From the NCBI RefSeq assembly GCF_028888695.1, contig NZ_PNFF01000001.1:62001-126000 (forward strand): a stretch of DNA of 64,000 nucleotides, read 5' to 3'. The notes beneath the pieces are model-generated. The model made no database searches. It was not told where the DNA came from and worked only from the letters and a program-made list of their open reading frames with translations. The position numbers and the translations under genes were made by a program. Each line of letters begins with the position of its first letter. Within the stretch, counting starts at the first letter, position 1. Source of the stretch: Bacillus methanolicus (lineage in GTDB: Bacteria; Bacillota; Bacilli; Bacillales; Cytobacillaceae). This document shows, one piece after another, positions 35,559 to 44,052 of the stretch.

Positions 35559-35643
35559 GGAATCTGCTTTACAGCGAAGCAAAAATATTGCTATGACAAG
35601 GAACGGAAGCAAAAAGATCACTTAATTAGGAAACGCTTGCCGG

Positions 35644-35673
35644 GAATAATAAACAAACGAAAAACCAATACTA
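35644..35673 (+). promoter_or_regulatory. Possible forespore (sigma-G-type) promoter
   Basis: GAATA at 35644-35648 and AATACTA at 35667-35673 are separated by 18 bp, close to the sigma-G pattern GMATR-N18-CATWHTA. It lies about 33 bp upstream of the small hydrophilic gene. Confidence 0.45.
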
Positions 35674-35705
35674 CTTTTGAAAATTAGTAAAGGAGTCGAG
35701 CTGCA

Positions 35706-35840
35706 ATGGGACGTACAAAACCGGCAAATGCAAACGCACAAAGAAACAACAATGCGAAAAAAGGAAACAATCCGAGTGAAGAGTTGGTCGAATTTACTTC
35801 ACCAAAAAACAAAAAAAATCAAAACAATCCCGAGGATTAA
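35706..35840 (+). CDS. Small Asn/Lys-rich hydrophilic protein, probably spore-associated
   Basis: 44 residues, starting MGRTKPANANAQRNNN and ending KNQNNPED. It is rich in Asn and Lys and lacks hydrophobic segments and cysteine. The ribosome binding site AAGGAG lies 10 nt before the ATG. I do not recognise a named family, but the composition resembles minor small acid-soluble spore proteins, and a sigma-G-like promoter precedes it. The gene was below the usual length cut-off for ORF calling. Confidence 0.6.
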   Translation: MGRTKPANANAQRNNNAKKGNNPSEELVEFTSPKNKKNQNNPED

Positions 35841-35960
35841 CTGATGGGCACCGAAAGAGGATTCGTTCAAACGGACCTCTTTTAATCTTAAAAACCCAGT
35901 TGACGAATCAACTCGTTTTTTGTTATACTCCAGCTAATATTATGAATTTTAGAAATTATA

Positions 35961-36066
35961 CTCTTATCAGGAGAGGCGGAGGGACAGGCCCTGTGAAGCC
36001 CGGCAACCTGCATGGTTCATTGCAAAGGTGCCAAATCCTGCAGACAGAAGTTCTGGAAGATAAGAG
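35961..36066 (+). promoter_or_regulatory. SAM-I riboswitch (S-box) ahead of metI
   Basis: P1 CTCTTATC / GATAAGAG closes the element. Inside are GAGGCGGAGGGACAGGCCC, GAAGCCCGGCAACC, AAAGGTGCCAAATCCTGC and GACAGAAGTTCTGGAAGAT, all standard S-box blocks. With the terminator at 36085 it shuts off metI when SAM is abundant. Confidence 0.97.
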
Positions 36067-36084
36067 GAGGATATGAACTTTACG

Positions 36085-36109
36085 CCTCTTCTTTGTGAAG
36101 AGGTTTTTT
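36085..36109 (+). terminator. Terminator of the metI S-box
   Basis: CCTCTTC / GAAGAGG stem with a five-base loop followed by TTTTTT. The left arm overlaps in composition with the 3' part of the aptamer P1, as needed for an antiterminator. Confidence 0.9.
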
Positions 36110-36136
36110 ATTATCATGTTCTAATCACCCGTAGTT

Positions 36137-36186
36137 CCTCACCTATATAGGTGGAAGGTAACGGGCGCTTGGATCTGATTTGTTCT
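36137..36186. repeat. Hairpin-plus-tail element, copy 1
   Basis: CACCTATATAGGTG forms a hairpin at 36140-36153, followed by GGAAGGTAACGGGCGCTTGG and ATCTGATTTGTTC. A second copy with a compensating variant stem lies at 62313-62358. It sits between the riboswitch terminator and metI. Confidence 0.55.
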
Positions 36187-36235
36187 ACATAATATGAGCC
36201 TCGATAAAGTTTCAATTTTTTTGAAGAAGGTGGAA

Positions 36236-37378
36236 ATGTTGACGGAGAGGTTTGAAACGAATTTATTGCACAGTGTAAAAAAACAAAAACTCCCGATCAA
36301 AAGTAAAGTTACCCCGATTTATCAAACTTCCGCGTTTACGTTTGACGATCTTAATGATCTTGAACGATATTACAAGGGAGAAGGCAACTACTTATATACC
36401 CGTACGGGCAATCCGAATACTGATGAACTCGGTGAAGCAGTGGCAGCTATCGAGGGGGCTCCAGCAGGTGTTGCGACATCTTCCGGGATTTCAGCGATTC
36501 TTGCCGGGGTGCTGTCAGCAGTTAAGAGCGGTGATCACATTGTTGCTGCAGATGACCTGTATGGAGGAAGCTTTCATTTATTAAAAAATGAATTGAACCA
36601 ACTTGGAATTGAGACCACTTTTGTACCATTTTCAGACCTTCAACAGGTTGAACAGGCGATTCAGTCTAATACAAAGCTCCTTTACACAGAGTCAATTACG
36701 AATCCGCTGTTGAGAGTTGAAAATCTTGAAGCTGTTGTGGATCTTGCCAAAAAGTACAATCTTGTCACAATTGTTGATAACACATTTGCATCTCCTTACC
36801 ATTGCAATCCTTATAAACTAGGGGCAGATTTAGTTATTCATAGTGCGACAAAATATATTGGCGGACACAGTGATATTACGGCCGGTGTGGTTGTCGGCAA
36901 AGAAGAGATGGTTGCCAAAGCACGGAAAAAAGTGGTGAATCTCGGTGCGAATGTCAGTCCGTTTGAAGCGTGGCTTACATGCCGTGGATTGAAAACTCTC
37001 GCTTTAAGAATGAAAAGCCAGTCTCAGAATGCCAGGAAGCTGGCCGAAGCTCTAAAGACAAATGAAAATGTGGCTAAAGTATACTATCCTTTTGACCATT
37101 CAGAAGAAGGCTTTGGGGCGATCGTCACAATCGAGCTATCGAAAATAGTGGATGTAAATAAGTTTTTCCGTGCACTTTCTTGGGTGAAAATTATTCCGAC
37201 GCTTGCCGGAGTGGAAACGACTGTTTCACATCCGATGTCAACTTCCCACCGTGCTCTGCCTCCTAAAGCAAGAGAAGCATTAGGAATCACGAAAGAAGTT
37301 GTCCGTATATCAGTCGGAATTGAACATCCGGAAGACATCATTCAAGTGTTCGAAAAAGCGATTGAAAATTCTGTTTAA
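36236..37378 (+). CDS. metI: Cystathionine gamma-synthase / O-acylhomoserine thiolyase (MetI)
   Basis: 380 residues, Cys/Met metabolism PLP enzyme. It has YLYTRTGNPNTDELGEAVA in the N-terminal part, the PLP ring-stacking region DDLYGGSFHL and the cofactor lysine in VIHSATKYIGGHSD. It joins an activated homoserine to cysteine (cystathionine) or sulfide (homocysteine). The ATG at 36236 follows AAGGTGG closely. A TTG three bases on and an upstream ATG at 36194 are alternatives. The preceding SAM riboswitch places it in methionine synthesis. No metC (cystathionine lyase) follows, unlike the B. subtilis metIC operon. Confidence 0.88.
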   Translation: MLTERFETNLLHSVKKQKLPIKSKVTPIYQTSAFTFDDLNDLERYYKGEGNYLYTRTGNPNTDELGEAVAAIEGAPAGVATSSGISAILAGVLSAVKSGDHIVAADDLYGGSFHLLKNELNQLGIETTFVPFSDLQQVEQAIQSNTKLLYTESITNPLLRVENLEAVVDLAKKYNLVTIVDNTFASPYHCNPYKLGADLVIHSATKYIGGHSDITAGVVVGKEEMVAKARKKVVNLGANVSPFEAWLTCRGLKTLALRMKSQSQNARKLAEALKTNENVAKVYYPFDHSEEGFGAIVTIELSKIVDVNKFFRALSWVKIIPTLAGVETTVSHPMSTSHRALPPKAREALGITKEVVRISVGIEHPEDIIQVFEKAIENSV

Positions 37379-37477
37379 TGAAAAATTATGTTTGACTTGA
37401 TTCATAAACTAAATTATAATCCTTTATAAAGTTAACGAATTAATATTTTAATTGATTAAAATTAGAATATCAGCAAT

Positions 37478-37588
37478 CTCTTATCAAGAGTGACGGAGGG
37501 ATCAGGCCCGATGAAGTCCGGCAACCTTCAAGCAATGCTTGAAAAGGTGCCAATTCCTGCAGACAATTCATTGTCTGAAAGATAAGAG
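37478..37588 (+). promoter_or_regulatory. SAM-I riboswitch (S-box) ahead of the metY operon
   Basis: P1 CTCTTATC / GATAAGAG with internal GACGGAGGGATCAGGCCC, GAAGTCCGGCAACC, AAAAGGTGCCAATTCCTGC and GACAATTCATTGTCTGAAA. All S-box blocks are in place. It differs from the first copy in its variable helices, so it is not a recent duplicate. Confidence 0.97.
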
Positions 37589-37592
37589 GAGG

Positions 37593-37624
37593 AACCCCCT
37601 CTTCTTATGAAGAGGGGGTTTTTT
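37593..37624 (+). terminator. Terminator of the metY S-box
   Basis: Twelve-bp stem AACCCCCTCTTC / GAAGAGGGGGTT with a TTAT loop, then TTTT. Confidence 0.93.
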
Positions 37625-37720
37625 CGTAAATAGATTTCGGAATAGTAAAAAAACACAAATAAATGTAAGTATTAAACCTACTAAACCAATAAAAATAATT
37701 ATATTTAGGAGGAAAAAACA

Positions 37721-39520
37721 ATGGCAAAACAATATGATACGTACGATGTAGAGACGATTCTTTTACATGGAGGGCAATCACCGGATCCAACAACCGGTTC
37801 TCGGGCTGTTCCGATTTACCAAACAACCTCATATGTATTTCATAACACCGAACATGCCCAGAGCTTATTTTCGCTCGATGAACCTGGAAACATTTATTCA
37901 AGAATAGGAAATCCAACAGTCGATGTCCTCGAAAAGAGAATTGCCCTGCTTGAAGACGGAGTAGCAGCAGTTGCCACTTCATCAGGAATGGCAGCAATTG
38001 CTTTATCCATTATGAATATTGCTCAGGCAGGTGATGAAATTGTTGCAGCATCCAATCTTTACGGTGGTACATATAATTTATTCGCCGTTACACTTCCGAA
38101 ATACGGAATTAATGTTCATTTTGTCGATCCAAAAGATCCGGAAAATTTCCGCAAAGCGATTACACCAAAAACGAAAGCTCTATATGGAGAGATTATCGGA
38201 AATCCGAGCCTTCATGTTTTAGATATTGAAGCGGTGGCAGAGATTGCGCATGAAAATGGAATTCCATTGATAATAGATAATACGTTTGCCACCCCATACA
38301 TTTGCAAACCGATTCAATGGGGAGCTGATATTGTCGTTCACTCGGCAACTAAATGGATTGGCGGACACGGTACAGCGATTGGCGGCCTTGTTATTGATGG
38401 GGGGCGCTTCAACTGGAATAACGGAAAATTCCCTGGATTCACAGAACCTGATCCAAGCTACAACGGCATCAGATATGCAAATGATTTTGGAACGTTAGCC
38501 TTTAGTACAAAGCTGAGAGTTCAGCTGTTAAGGGACTTTGGTTCTTGCTTAAGCCCGCAAAATGCATTCCTGTTGCTGCAAGGGCTTGAAACGCTTCATC
38601 TTCGGATGGAAAAACATACTGAAAATGCGTTAAAGGTTGCTCAATTTTTGAAATCTCATCCGGCAGTAGAGTGGGTATCATACCCTGGCCTGGAAGACCA
38701 CCCTGCTCACGAACTTGCGAAAAAATACTTGAGAAACGGCTTTGGTTCAATTGTGAATTTCGGAATTAAAGGCGGCCGGGAAGCGGGTAAAAAAGTAATC
38801 GACCATATAGCTTTATGGTCCCATGTTGCTAATGTCGGGGACGCGAAGTCACTCATTATACATCCGGCTTCAACGACACATCAGCAGTTGAGTGCAGAAG
38901 ATCTTAAGAAAACAGGTGTCAGTGAAGAATTGATCCGTTTGTCTGTTGGGCTTGAATCGGTTCGTGATCTGATAAATGATTTAGACCAGGCTTTTTATCA
39001 GGCGACCGGAATTTCTTCAAAGGGTGCTGAAAAAGGAGATACGGCAGTAAATGACGAGGGGGTTATCCGCTGGGCGCTCCAATCGCCATTTGTCCGGGAA
39101 GTTGTTGATGGGAAAGAAATACAGCGGCCAAAAACGCTGGCAATTGTCGGTTTAAGCAGCAACCCGGGGCGTCCGAGCAATCGATTGGCACGGAAAATGA
39201 AGCGGCTTGGATATAAAATTGTTCCGGTCAATCCGAGAGAAACAGAAGTACTTGGAGAACAAGCATATCCTGATTTAAAATCAGTTCCATTTAAGATTGA
39301 CATTGTGCAAATCTTCCGCAGCCCAGAGGCAGCAATTGAGATTGCAAAAGAAGCGGCAGAAGTTCAGCCAAAAGTTTTCTGGCTTCAGGAAGGCGTTATT
39401 TCACCAAAAGCAGTGGAAATTGCAAAAGAAGCAGGACTCGAGGTTGTTCATAATCGCTGTACGTATAAAGAAGCGCAGCGCCTCCGAGGAACAATTGTCA
39501 CTTATGCATGCGAGATTTAA
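37721..39520 (+). CDS. O-acetylhomoserine sulfhydrylase (MetY) fused to a CoA-binding domain
   Basis: 599 residues. Residues 1-430 are a full MetY-type PLP enzyme ([20 protein letters not shown] at the start; [17 protein letters not shown]; cofactor Lys in [18 protein letters not shown]) making homocysteine from O-acetylhomoserine and sulfide. A linker of about 30 residues leads to a CoA_binding_2 (YccU-like) Rossmann domain, residues about 460-599: [45 protein letters not shown] and the end [14 protein letters not shown]. MetY proteins are normally about 430 residues, so this is a true in-frame fusion. AGGAGG precedes the ATG. It is the first gene after the second S-box and is followed by an SsuABC-type transporter. 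Confidence 0.9.
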   Translation: MAKQYDTYDVETILLHGGQSPDPTTGSRAVPIYQTTSYVFHNTEHAQSLFSLDEPGNIYSRIGNPTVDVLEKRIALLEDGVAAVATSSGMAAIALSIMNIAQAGDEIVAASNLYGGTYNLFAVTLPKYGINVHFVDPKDPENFRKAITPKTKALYGEIIGNPSLHVLDIEAVAEIAHENGIPLIIDNTFATPYICKPIQWGADIVVHSATKWIGGHGTAIGGLVIDGGRFNWNNGKFPGFTEPDPSYNGIRYANDFGTLAFSTKLRVQLLRDFGSCLSPQNAFLLLQGLETLHLRMEKHTENALKVAQFLKSHPAVEWVSYPGLEDHPAHELAKKYLRNGFGSIVNFGIKGGREAGKKVIDHIALWSHVANVGDAKSLIIHPASTTHQQLSAEDLKKTGVSEELIRLSVGLESVRDLINDLDQAFYQATGISSKGAEKGDTAVNDEGVIRWALQSPFVREVVDGKEIQRPKTLAIVGLSSNPGRPSNRLARKMKRLGYKIVPVNPRETEVLGEQAYPDLKSVPFKIDIVQIFRSPEAAIEIAKEAAEVQPKVFWLQEGVISPKAVEIAKEAGLEVVHNRCTYKEAQRLRGTIVTYACEI

Positions 39521-39551
39521 AGATTAGGAGAGAAGAGAGGAGACTAATGAG

Positions 39552-40532
39552 ATGAAGAAATGGTTTGGAATATTGGCAGGATTGCTGCTATTGTTCGGAG
39601 TTGCCGGCTGCTCGAACAGCACGGGTGCAAAAGGAGAAAAACCTGAAAAAATTGTGCTTGATTATGCTTACTATTCCCCGACGAGCCTTATTTTGAAAGA
39701 GTTTGGCTGGGCTGAAGAAGTCTTTGAAAAAGAAGGTATTAAAGTGGAATATGTTCTTAGCCAAGGCAGCAACAAGGCGCTTGAGTTTTTAAACAGCAAA
39801 AGCGTGGATTTCGGTTCAACAGCAGGAGCAGCAGCCTTAATGGCAAAAGCAAAAGGAGCACCAATTGAATCGGTTTATATTTTTTCCAAGCCTGAATGGA
39901 CGGCGCTTGTAACGAATAAGGATTCTTCAATTCAGTCAGTTAGTGATTTGAAGGGAAAAAAAGTAGCTGCAACCGTTGGTACAGACCCATACATTTTTCT
40001 TTTAAGAGCATTGGATGAAGCGGGACTTTCTGCTTCAGATGTACAAATCGTAAATCTCCAGCACAGTGACGGCGCAAGTGCATTGACGACAAAACAGGTG
40101 GATGCTTGGGCAGGGCTTGACCCTCATATGGCAAGAATGGAACTTGAAGCTGATACAAAGCTTTTTTATAGAAACGCAGATTTTAACACATACGGAACAT
40201 TAAATGTTCGCAGCGAATTTGCCAAAAAATACCCTGACTACGTCAAGAAAGTCATTGAAGTTTATGAGAAAGCCAGAAAGTGGGCATTGGAAAACCCTGA
40301 TAAAACGGCGGAAATTCTGTCAAAAGAAGCGCAAATCAGCCTTGACGTGGCGAAAAAACAGCTTGAGCGGACTGATTTTTCTAACCCGGTGCCTGGAGAG
40401 GAGCAAAAGCAGGCACTAAAATCGGCCGGAAAAGTATTGCAAAAGGATGACATCATCAAAGGAGACGCAAAAGTTGATTCGCTTGTCGACGAACTCATTA
40501 ATCCGAAGTTTGCCGAAGAAGTAATTAAATAA
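39552..40532 (+). CDS. ABC transporter substrate-binding lipoprotein, SsuA/NMT1 type
   Basis: 326 residues. The signal peptide ends in a lipobox FGVAGC, so the protein is lipid-anchored outside the membrane. The NMT1/SsuA-like periplasmic fold is shown by ILKEFGWAEEVFEKEGIKVE, VDFGSTAGAAALMAKAKG and SVSDLKGKKVAATVGT. The family carries aliphatic sulfonates, taurine, nitrate or pyrimidines. In an S-box operon a sulfur compound such as a sulfonate is likeliest. The permease and ATPase genes follow on the same strand. No sulfonate monooxygenase (ssuD) is present in the window, so the substrate remains open. Confidence 0.85.
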   Translation: MKKWFGILAGLLLLFGVAGCSNSTGAKGEKPEKIVLDYAYYSPTSLILKEFGWAEEVFEKEGIKVEYVLSQGSNKALEFLNSKSVDFGSTAGAAALMAKAKGAPIESVYIFSKPEWTALVTNKDSSIQSVSDLKGKKVAATVGTDPYIFLLRALDEAGLSASDVQIVNLQHSDGASALTTKQVDAWAGLDPHMARMELEADTKLFYRNADFNTYGTLNVRSEFAKKYPDYVKKVIEVYEKARKWALENPDKTAEILSKEAQISLDVAKKQLERTDFSNPVPGEEQKQALKSAGKVLQKDDIIKGDAKVDSLVDELINPKFAEEVIK

Positions 40533-40589
40533 AGCAATACAAGATGCAGCTTTAAAAAGCAGCTCCTTTCAGAAAGGGGGATCATTCAA

Positions 40590-41426
40590 ATGAATAGCAA
40601 GTACACAACCGTCACGACACATATTCCTGTTAAAGAGAAAAAAAATTTATCGATTCAGCCAAAAATAAAAGCGGCCGTTTATGGAACCATTGTCCCTCTA
40701 GGATTGGTGATTGCTTGGGAGTATCTAAGCAAAATCGGGGTTTTCCCGCAGCATTTACTTCCTGCTCCAACTGCTATCCTTGATACAATTGCAGGAATGT
40801 TTCAGGATGGAACTTTATGGAGCCATCTCGGAATCACATTATATCGACTGATTTTTGGATTTCTAATTGGAGTCACTGCCGCTGTGTTACTTGGGGCGTC
40901 CGCAGGTTATTTTAAAACAGTAGAAAGCTTGATTGATCCGTTGATTCAGGCTTTCCGCTCTATTCCATCTTTAGCGTGGGTGCCGCTGTTTATTTTATGG
41001 ATGGGAATCGGCGAGTCTTCAAAAATTGTTTTGATCGCAGTCGGAGTATTTTTCCCTGTTTATTTAAATATTGTTTCCGGCATTCAAGGTGTGGACCGGA
41101 AACTGATTGAAGTTGGCAAGGTTTATAATTTCAACTCGTGGCAATTAATTCGCAAAATCATTTTGCCTGCTTCGCTGCCTTCATTTTTAGTCGGAATACG
41201 CAGCGGCCTTGGACTGGGCTGGATGTTTGTTGTAGCAGCTGAGTTAATGGGAGCAAGTAAAGGGATCGGGTATTTGCTTGTGTACGGGCAGAATACGTAT
41301 TCGCCTGAACTTATTATTTCAAGCATTGTCTTGTTTGCGATTTTAGGAAAACTAACAGACTCTCTGTTAAAAAGCCTGGAAGTAAAAGCCCTTCACTGGC
41401 AAGATACATTTACGAAAAAAACGTAA
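40590..41426 (+). CDS. ABC transporter permease, SsuC type
   Basis: 278 residues with six membrane helices of the BPD_transp_1 family. The region ending in VGKVYNFNSWQLIRKIILPASLPSFLVG carries the EAA-like loop that contacts the ATPase. The ATG follows GAAAGGGGGATC. It lies between the binding-protein and ATPase genes and would form the homodimeric channel of the importer. Confidence 0.87.
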   Translation: MNSKYTTVTTHIPVKEKKNLSIQPKIKAAVYGTIVPLGLVIAWEYLSKIGVFPQHLLPAPTAILDTIAGMFQDGTLWSHLGITLYRLIFGFLIGVTAAVLLGASAGYFKTVESLIDPLIQAFRSIPSLAWVPLFILWMGIGESSKIVLIAVGVFFPVYLNIVSGIQGVDRKLIEVGKVYNFNSWQLIRKIILPASLPSFLVGIRSGLGLGWMFVVAAELMGASKGIGYLLVYGQNTYSPELIISSIVLFAILGKLTDSLLKSLEVKALHWQDTFTKKT

Positions 41427-41439
41427 AGGAATGAAAAAT

Positions 41440-42168
41440 ATGCTGGCTATCGAAAATGTTTCCAGAACGTTTGCAAATGGTGAAACAGGCTTTAAAAACA
41501 TTAATCTAACCGTGCAAAAGGGAGAGATTATCGGAATCCTCGGAACAAGCGGCTGCGGAAAAAGCACACTTCTGCGTGTTTTATCAGGCCTTGATGAAGG
41601 ATACGCAGGCACTGTTAAAATTTACGGCGACATTGTCCGTTCTGTCCATGAAAAGATTGGTATCATCTTTCAGGAACCAAGGCTTCTTCCATGGCTGAAT
41701 GTCATTGATAATGTCGCATTCGGTCTTAATAATAATGAACAAAAGATAGAAATAGCTAAAAAATATATCTCTTTGGTAGGTTTAGCTGGCTTCGAAAATC
41801 ATTATCCGAAAGATCTTTCCGGCGGGATGGCCCAGCGGGTAGCTATTGCAAGAGCCCTTGTCACCGCTCCGGAAATATTGCTGCTTGATGAGCCATTTAG
41901 TGCATTGGACGCTTTTACAAAAATGCAGCTCCAGGATTTGCTCCTGTCAATCTGGGAGCAGTACCAATCTACGATGCTGCTAGTCACTCATGATGTAGAT
42001 GAGGCTCTCTATTTATGTGACAGAATTATCATTCTCCGCGGACAGCCAGGTGAAATCTTCGACATGTTAACGATTGAACAGAAACGGCCCCGTACAAGAG
42101 GAGACGCTTATTTAGGCCAATTAAAAGAAAAAATTATTAATCTTTTAGATTTATCAACGAATTCATAA
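41440..42168 (+). CDS. ABC transporter ATP-binding protein, SsuB type
   Basis: 242 residues. Walker A is GTSGCGKST, the Q-loop lies in IGIIFQEPRLLPWLNV (typical of nitrate/sulfonate/taurine ATPases), the signature is LSGGMAQRVAIARAL, Walker B is ILLLDEPFSALD, and the switch His is in LLVTHDVDEALYL. The ATG at 41440 is preferred because AAAGGA lies eight bases upstream; the ATG at 41431 abuts it. The gene is 13 bp before the acyl-CoA synthetase gene, so it is part of the same operon. Confidence 0.9.
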   Translation: MLAIENVSRTFANGETGFKNINLTVQKGEIIGILGTSGCGKSTLLRVLSGLDEGYAGTVKIYGDIVRSVHEKIGIIFQEPRLLPWLNVIDNVAFGLNNNEQKIEIAKKYISLVGLAGFENHYPKDLSGGMAQRVAIARALVTAPEILLLDEPFSALDAFTKMQLQDLLLSIWEQYQSTMLLVTHDVDEALYLCDRIIILRGQPGEIFDMLTIEQKRPRTRGDAYLGQLKEKIINLLDLSTNS

Positions 42169-42181
42169 AGGAGTTTTTCCC

Positions 42182-43903
42182 ATGACTGTTTTAAATCGGT
42201 ACCATTTGCCCCCAGAAATAGGGGATTACAACCTAAAAGACTATCAGCAAACATACAGCCATTTTGATTGGTCAGAAGTAGAAAAACACTTCAGCTGGAA
42301 ACAAACAGGACTTGTTAATATGGCCTATGAATGCATCGACAGGCATGTTGTGGAAGGTTATGGAGAAAAAACTGCTCTTTATTATTTGAACGGTGATGAA
42401 GAGTATAAACTTTCTTTTCGCGAAGTTAAGGAAAAAACAGACCATCTGGCAACTGTTTTGAAAAAGCACGGGGTGAAAAAAGGAGATATTGTCTTTATTT
42501 TTCTTCCTAAACACCCGGATTGTTATTTGACGATGATCGCCGCCATTAAAATCGGGGCGATTGCAGGCCCGTTGTTTGAGGCATTTATGGAAGAAGCCGT
42601 GAAAGACAGAATTTCCGATTGTGAAGGTAAATTTTTAATAACAGACCATATTCTTGGGAAACGGGTTCCAAAACATAAGCTTCCTTCTTTAGAAAAAATT
42701 TTTATTACAGGCGGACCGGAACATTGCAGAGAAGGCGAAATCTCCCTTCAAGCAGAACTTGAAAATACAGTTCGTGAGGAAAATATCATTGAATGGGTCG
42801 ATTTAGAAGCAGGACTAAATATCCATTATACAAGCGGATCGACTGGGAAGCCAAAGGGTATCGTACATGCGCACCGCGCGATGATTCAACAATACCAAAC
42901 TGGCAAATGGGTGCTTGACCTAAAGGAAGATGATATTTATTGGTGTACAGCTCATCCCGGCTGGGTGACCGGCACCGTTTACGGAATTTTTGCTCCATGG
43001 CTCAATCGTGCAACCATTGTTGTGAATGGAGGAAGATTTAATGCTCACTCATGGTATAGAACAATTGAAAAAGCGAAAGTATCGGTTTGGTACAGTGCAC
43101 CGACCGCTTTCCGAATGCTGATGGCTGAAGGAGAAGCTGTCCAGAAACAATATGATTTGAGTTCACTACGCCATATTTTAAGCGTTGGAGAACCGCTGAA
43201 TCCTGAGGTTATTTACTGGGGTAAAGAAACTCTCGGATTGCGGATTCATGATACATGGTGGATGACAGAGACAGGTGCACAGTTAATCGTGAATTTGCCA
43301 TCGGAAACGATTAAGCCTGGTTCGATGGGTCGTCCGTTCCCCGGCATTGAAGCGGCGGTTTTAGATGACAATGGAGTACCGCTTCCTCCCGGTGAAGTCG
43401 GCCATCTTGCCATAAAGGCTCCATGGCCCTCAATTATGAAGGAAGTTTGGAAAAATGAACAAAAGTACCAATCCTATTTTCCGTTTTCAGGCTGGTATGT
43501 TTCCGGAGATCTTGCTGTTATGGATGAAGACGGTTATATCTTCTTCCAAGGCCGAAGCGATGACATGATCAATTCTTCCGGTGAGCGGATCGGTCCGTTT
43601 GAAGTTGAAAGCAAGCTAATCGAACATCCGGCAATTGCCGAAGCAGCAGTGATTGGAAAGCCTGATCCTCTGCGCGGAGAGATTGTAAAAGCATTTATTG
43701 TTCTCAGGAAAGGGTATCAAGCGGACAATCAATTGCTTGAAGAGATTATTAAATTTGTAAAGCAGAATCTCGCAGCCCATGCAGCTCCTCGTGAGATCGA
43801 AATTGTCGATTCACTCCCGAAAACAAAAATCAGCGGTAAAATTTTAAGAAGAGAGTTGAAAGCACGAGAGTTGCAAAAAATGAGCCAGGGCCGATCAACG
43901 TAA
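42182..43903 (+). CDS. Acyl-CoA synthetase, AcsA-like (AMP-forming)
   Basis: 573 residues, almost the length of B. subtilis AcsA (572). ANL-superfamily motifs are A3 (IHYTSGSTGKPKGIVHAH), A5 (DTWWMTETGAQLI), A7 (GWYVSGDLAVMDEDGY), A8 (GRSDDMINSSGERIGP) and A10 with the catalytic lysine (PKTKISGKILRRELK). It adenylates acetate or a related acid and transfers it to CoA. The Trp in the HPGWVTGTVYG region favours a short acyl group. Operon membership behind an S-box and beside a CoA-binding MetY is unexpected and may supply acetyl-CoA for homoserine acetylation. AAAGGAG precedes the ATG. Confidence 0.86.
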   Translation: MTVLNRYHLPPEIGDYNLKDYQQTYSHFDWSEVEKHFSWKQTGLVNMAYECIDRHVVEGYGEKTALYYLNGDEEYKLSFREVKEKTDHLATVLKKHGVKKGDIVFIFLPKHPDCYLTMIAAIKIGAIAGPLFEAFMEEAVKDRISDCEGKFLITDHILGKRVPKHKLPSLEKIFITGGPEHCREGEISLQAELENTVREENIIEWVDLEAGLNIHYTSGSTGKPKGIVHAHRAMIQQYQTGKWVLDLKEDDIYWCTAHPGWVTGTVYGIFAPWLNRATIVVNGGRFNAHSWYRTIEKAKVSVWYSAPTAFRMLMAEGEAVQKQYDLSSLRHILSVGEPLNPEVIYWGKETLGLRIHDTWWMTETGAQLIVNLPSETIKPGSMGRPFPGIEAAVLDDNGVPLPPGEVGHLAIKAPWPSIMKEVWKNEQKYQSYFPFSGWYVSGDLAVMDEDGYIFFQGRSDDMINSSGERIGPFEVESKLIEHPAIAEAAVIGKPDPLRGEIVKAFIVLRKGYQADNQLLEEIIKFVKQNLAAHAAPREIEIVDSLPKTKISGKILRRELKARELQKMSQGRST

Positions 43904-44052
43904 AAATTGTCTTCACTTCATATAAATCAAAAAAGTTGGGAATAGACAGAGCGGAATCTATCATTAGCGGATCATCGCAAGTTCCTGGCCGATTTTATAA
44001 ATGGTTTGATCAAAACAGCATGAAAAACAGGAATTACAAGGGAGATGAAAGA

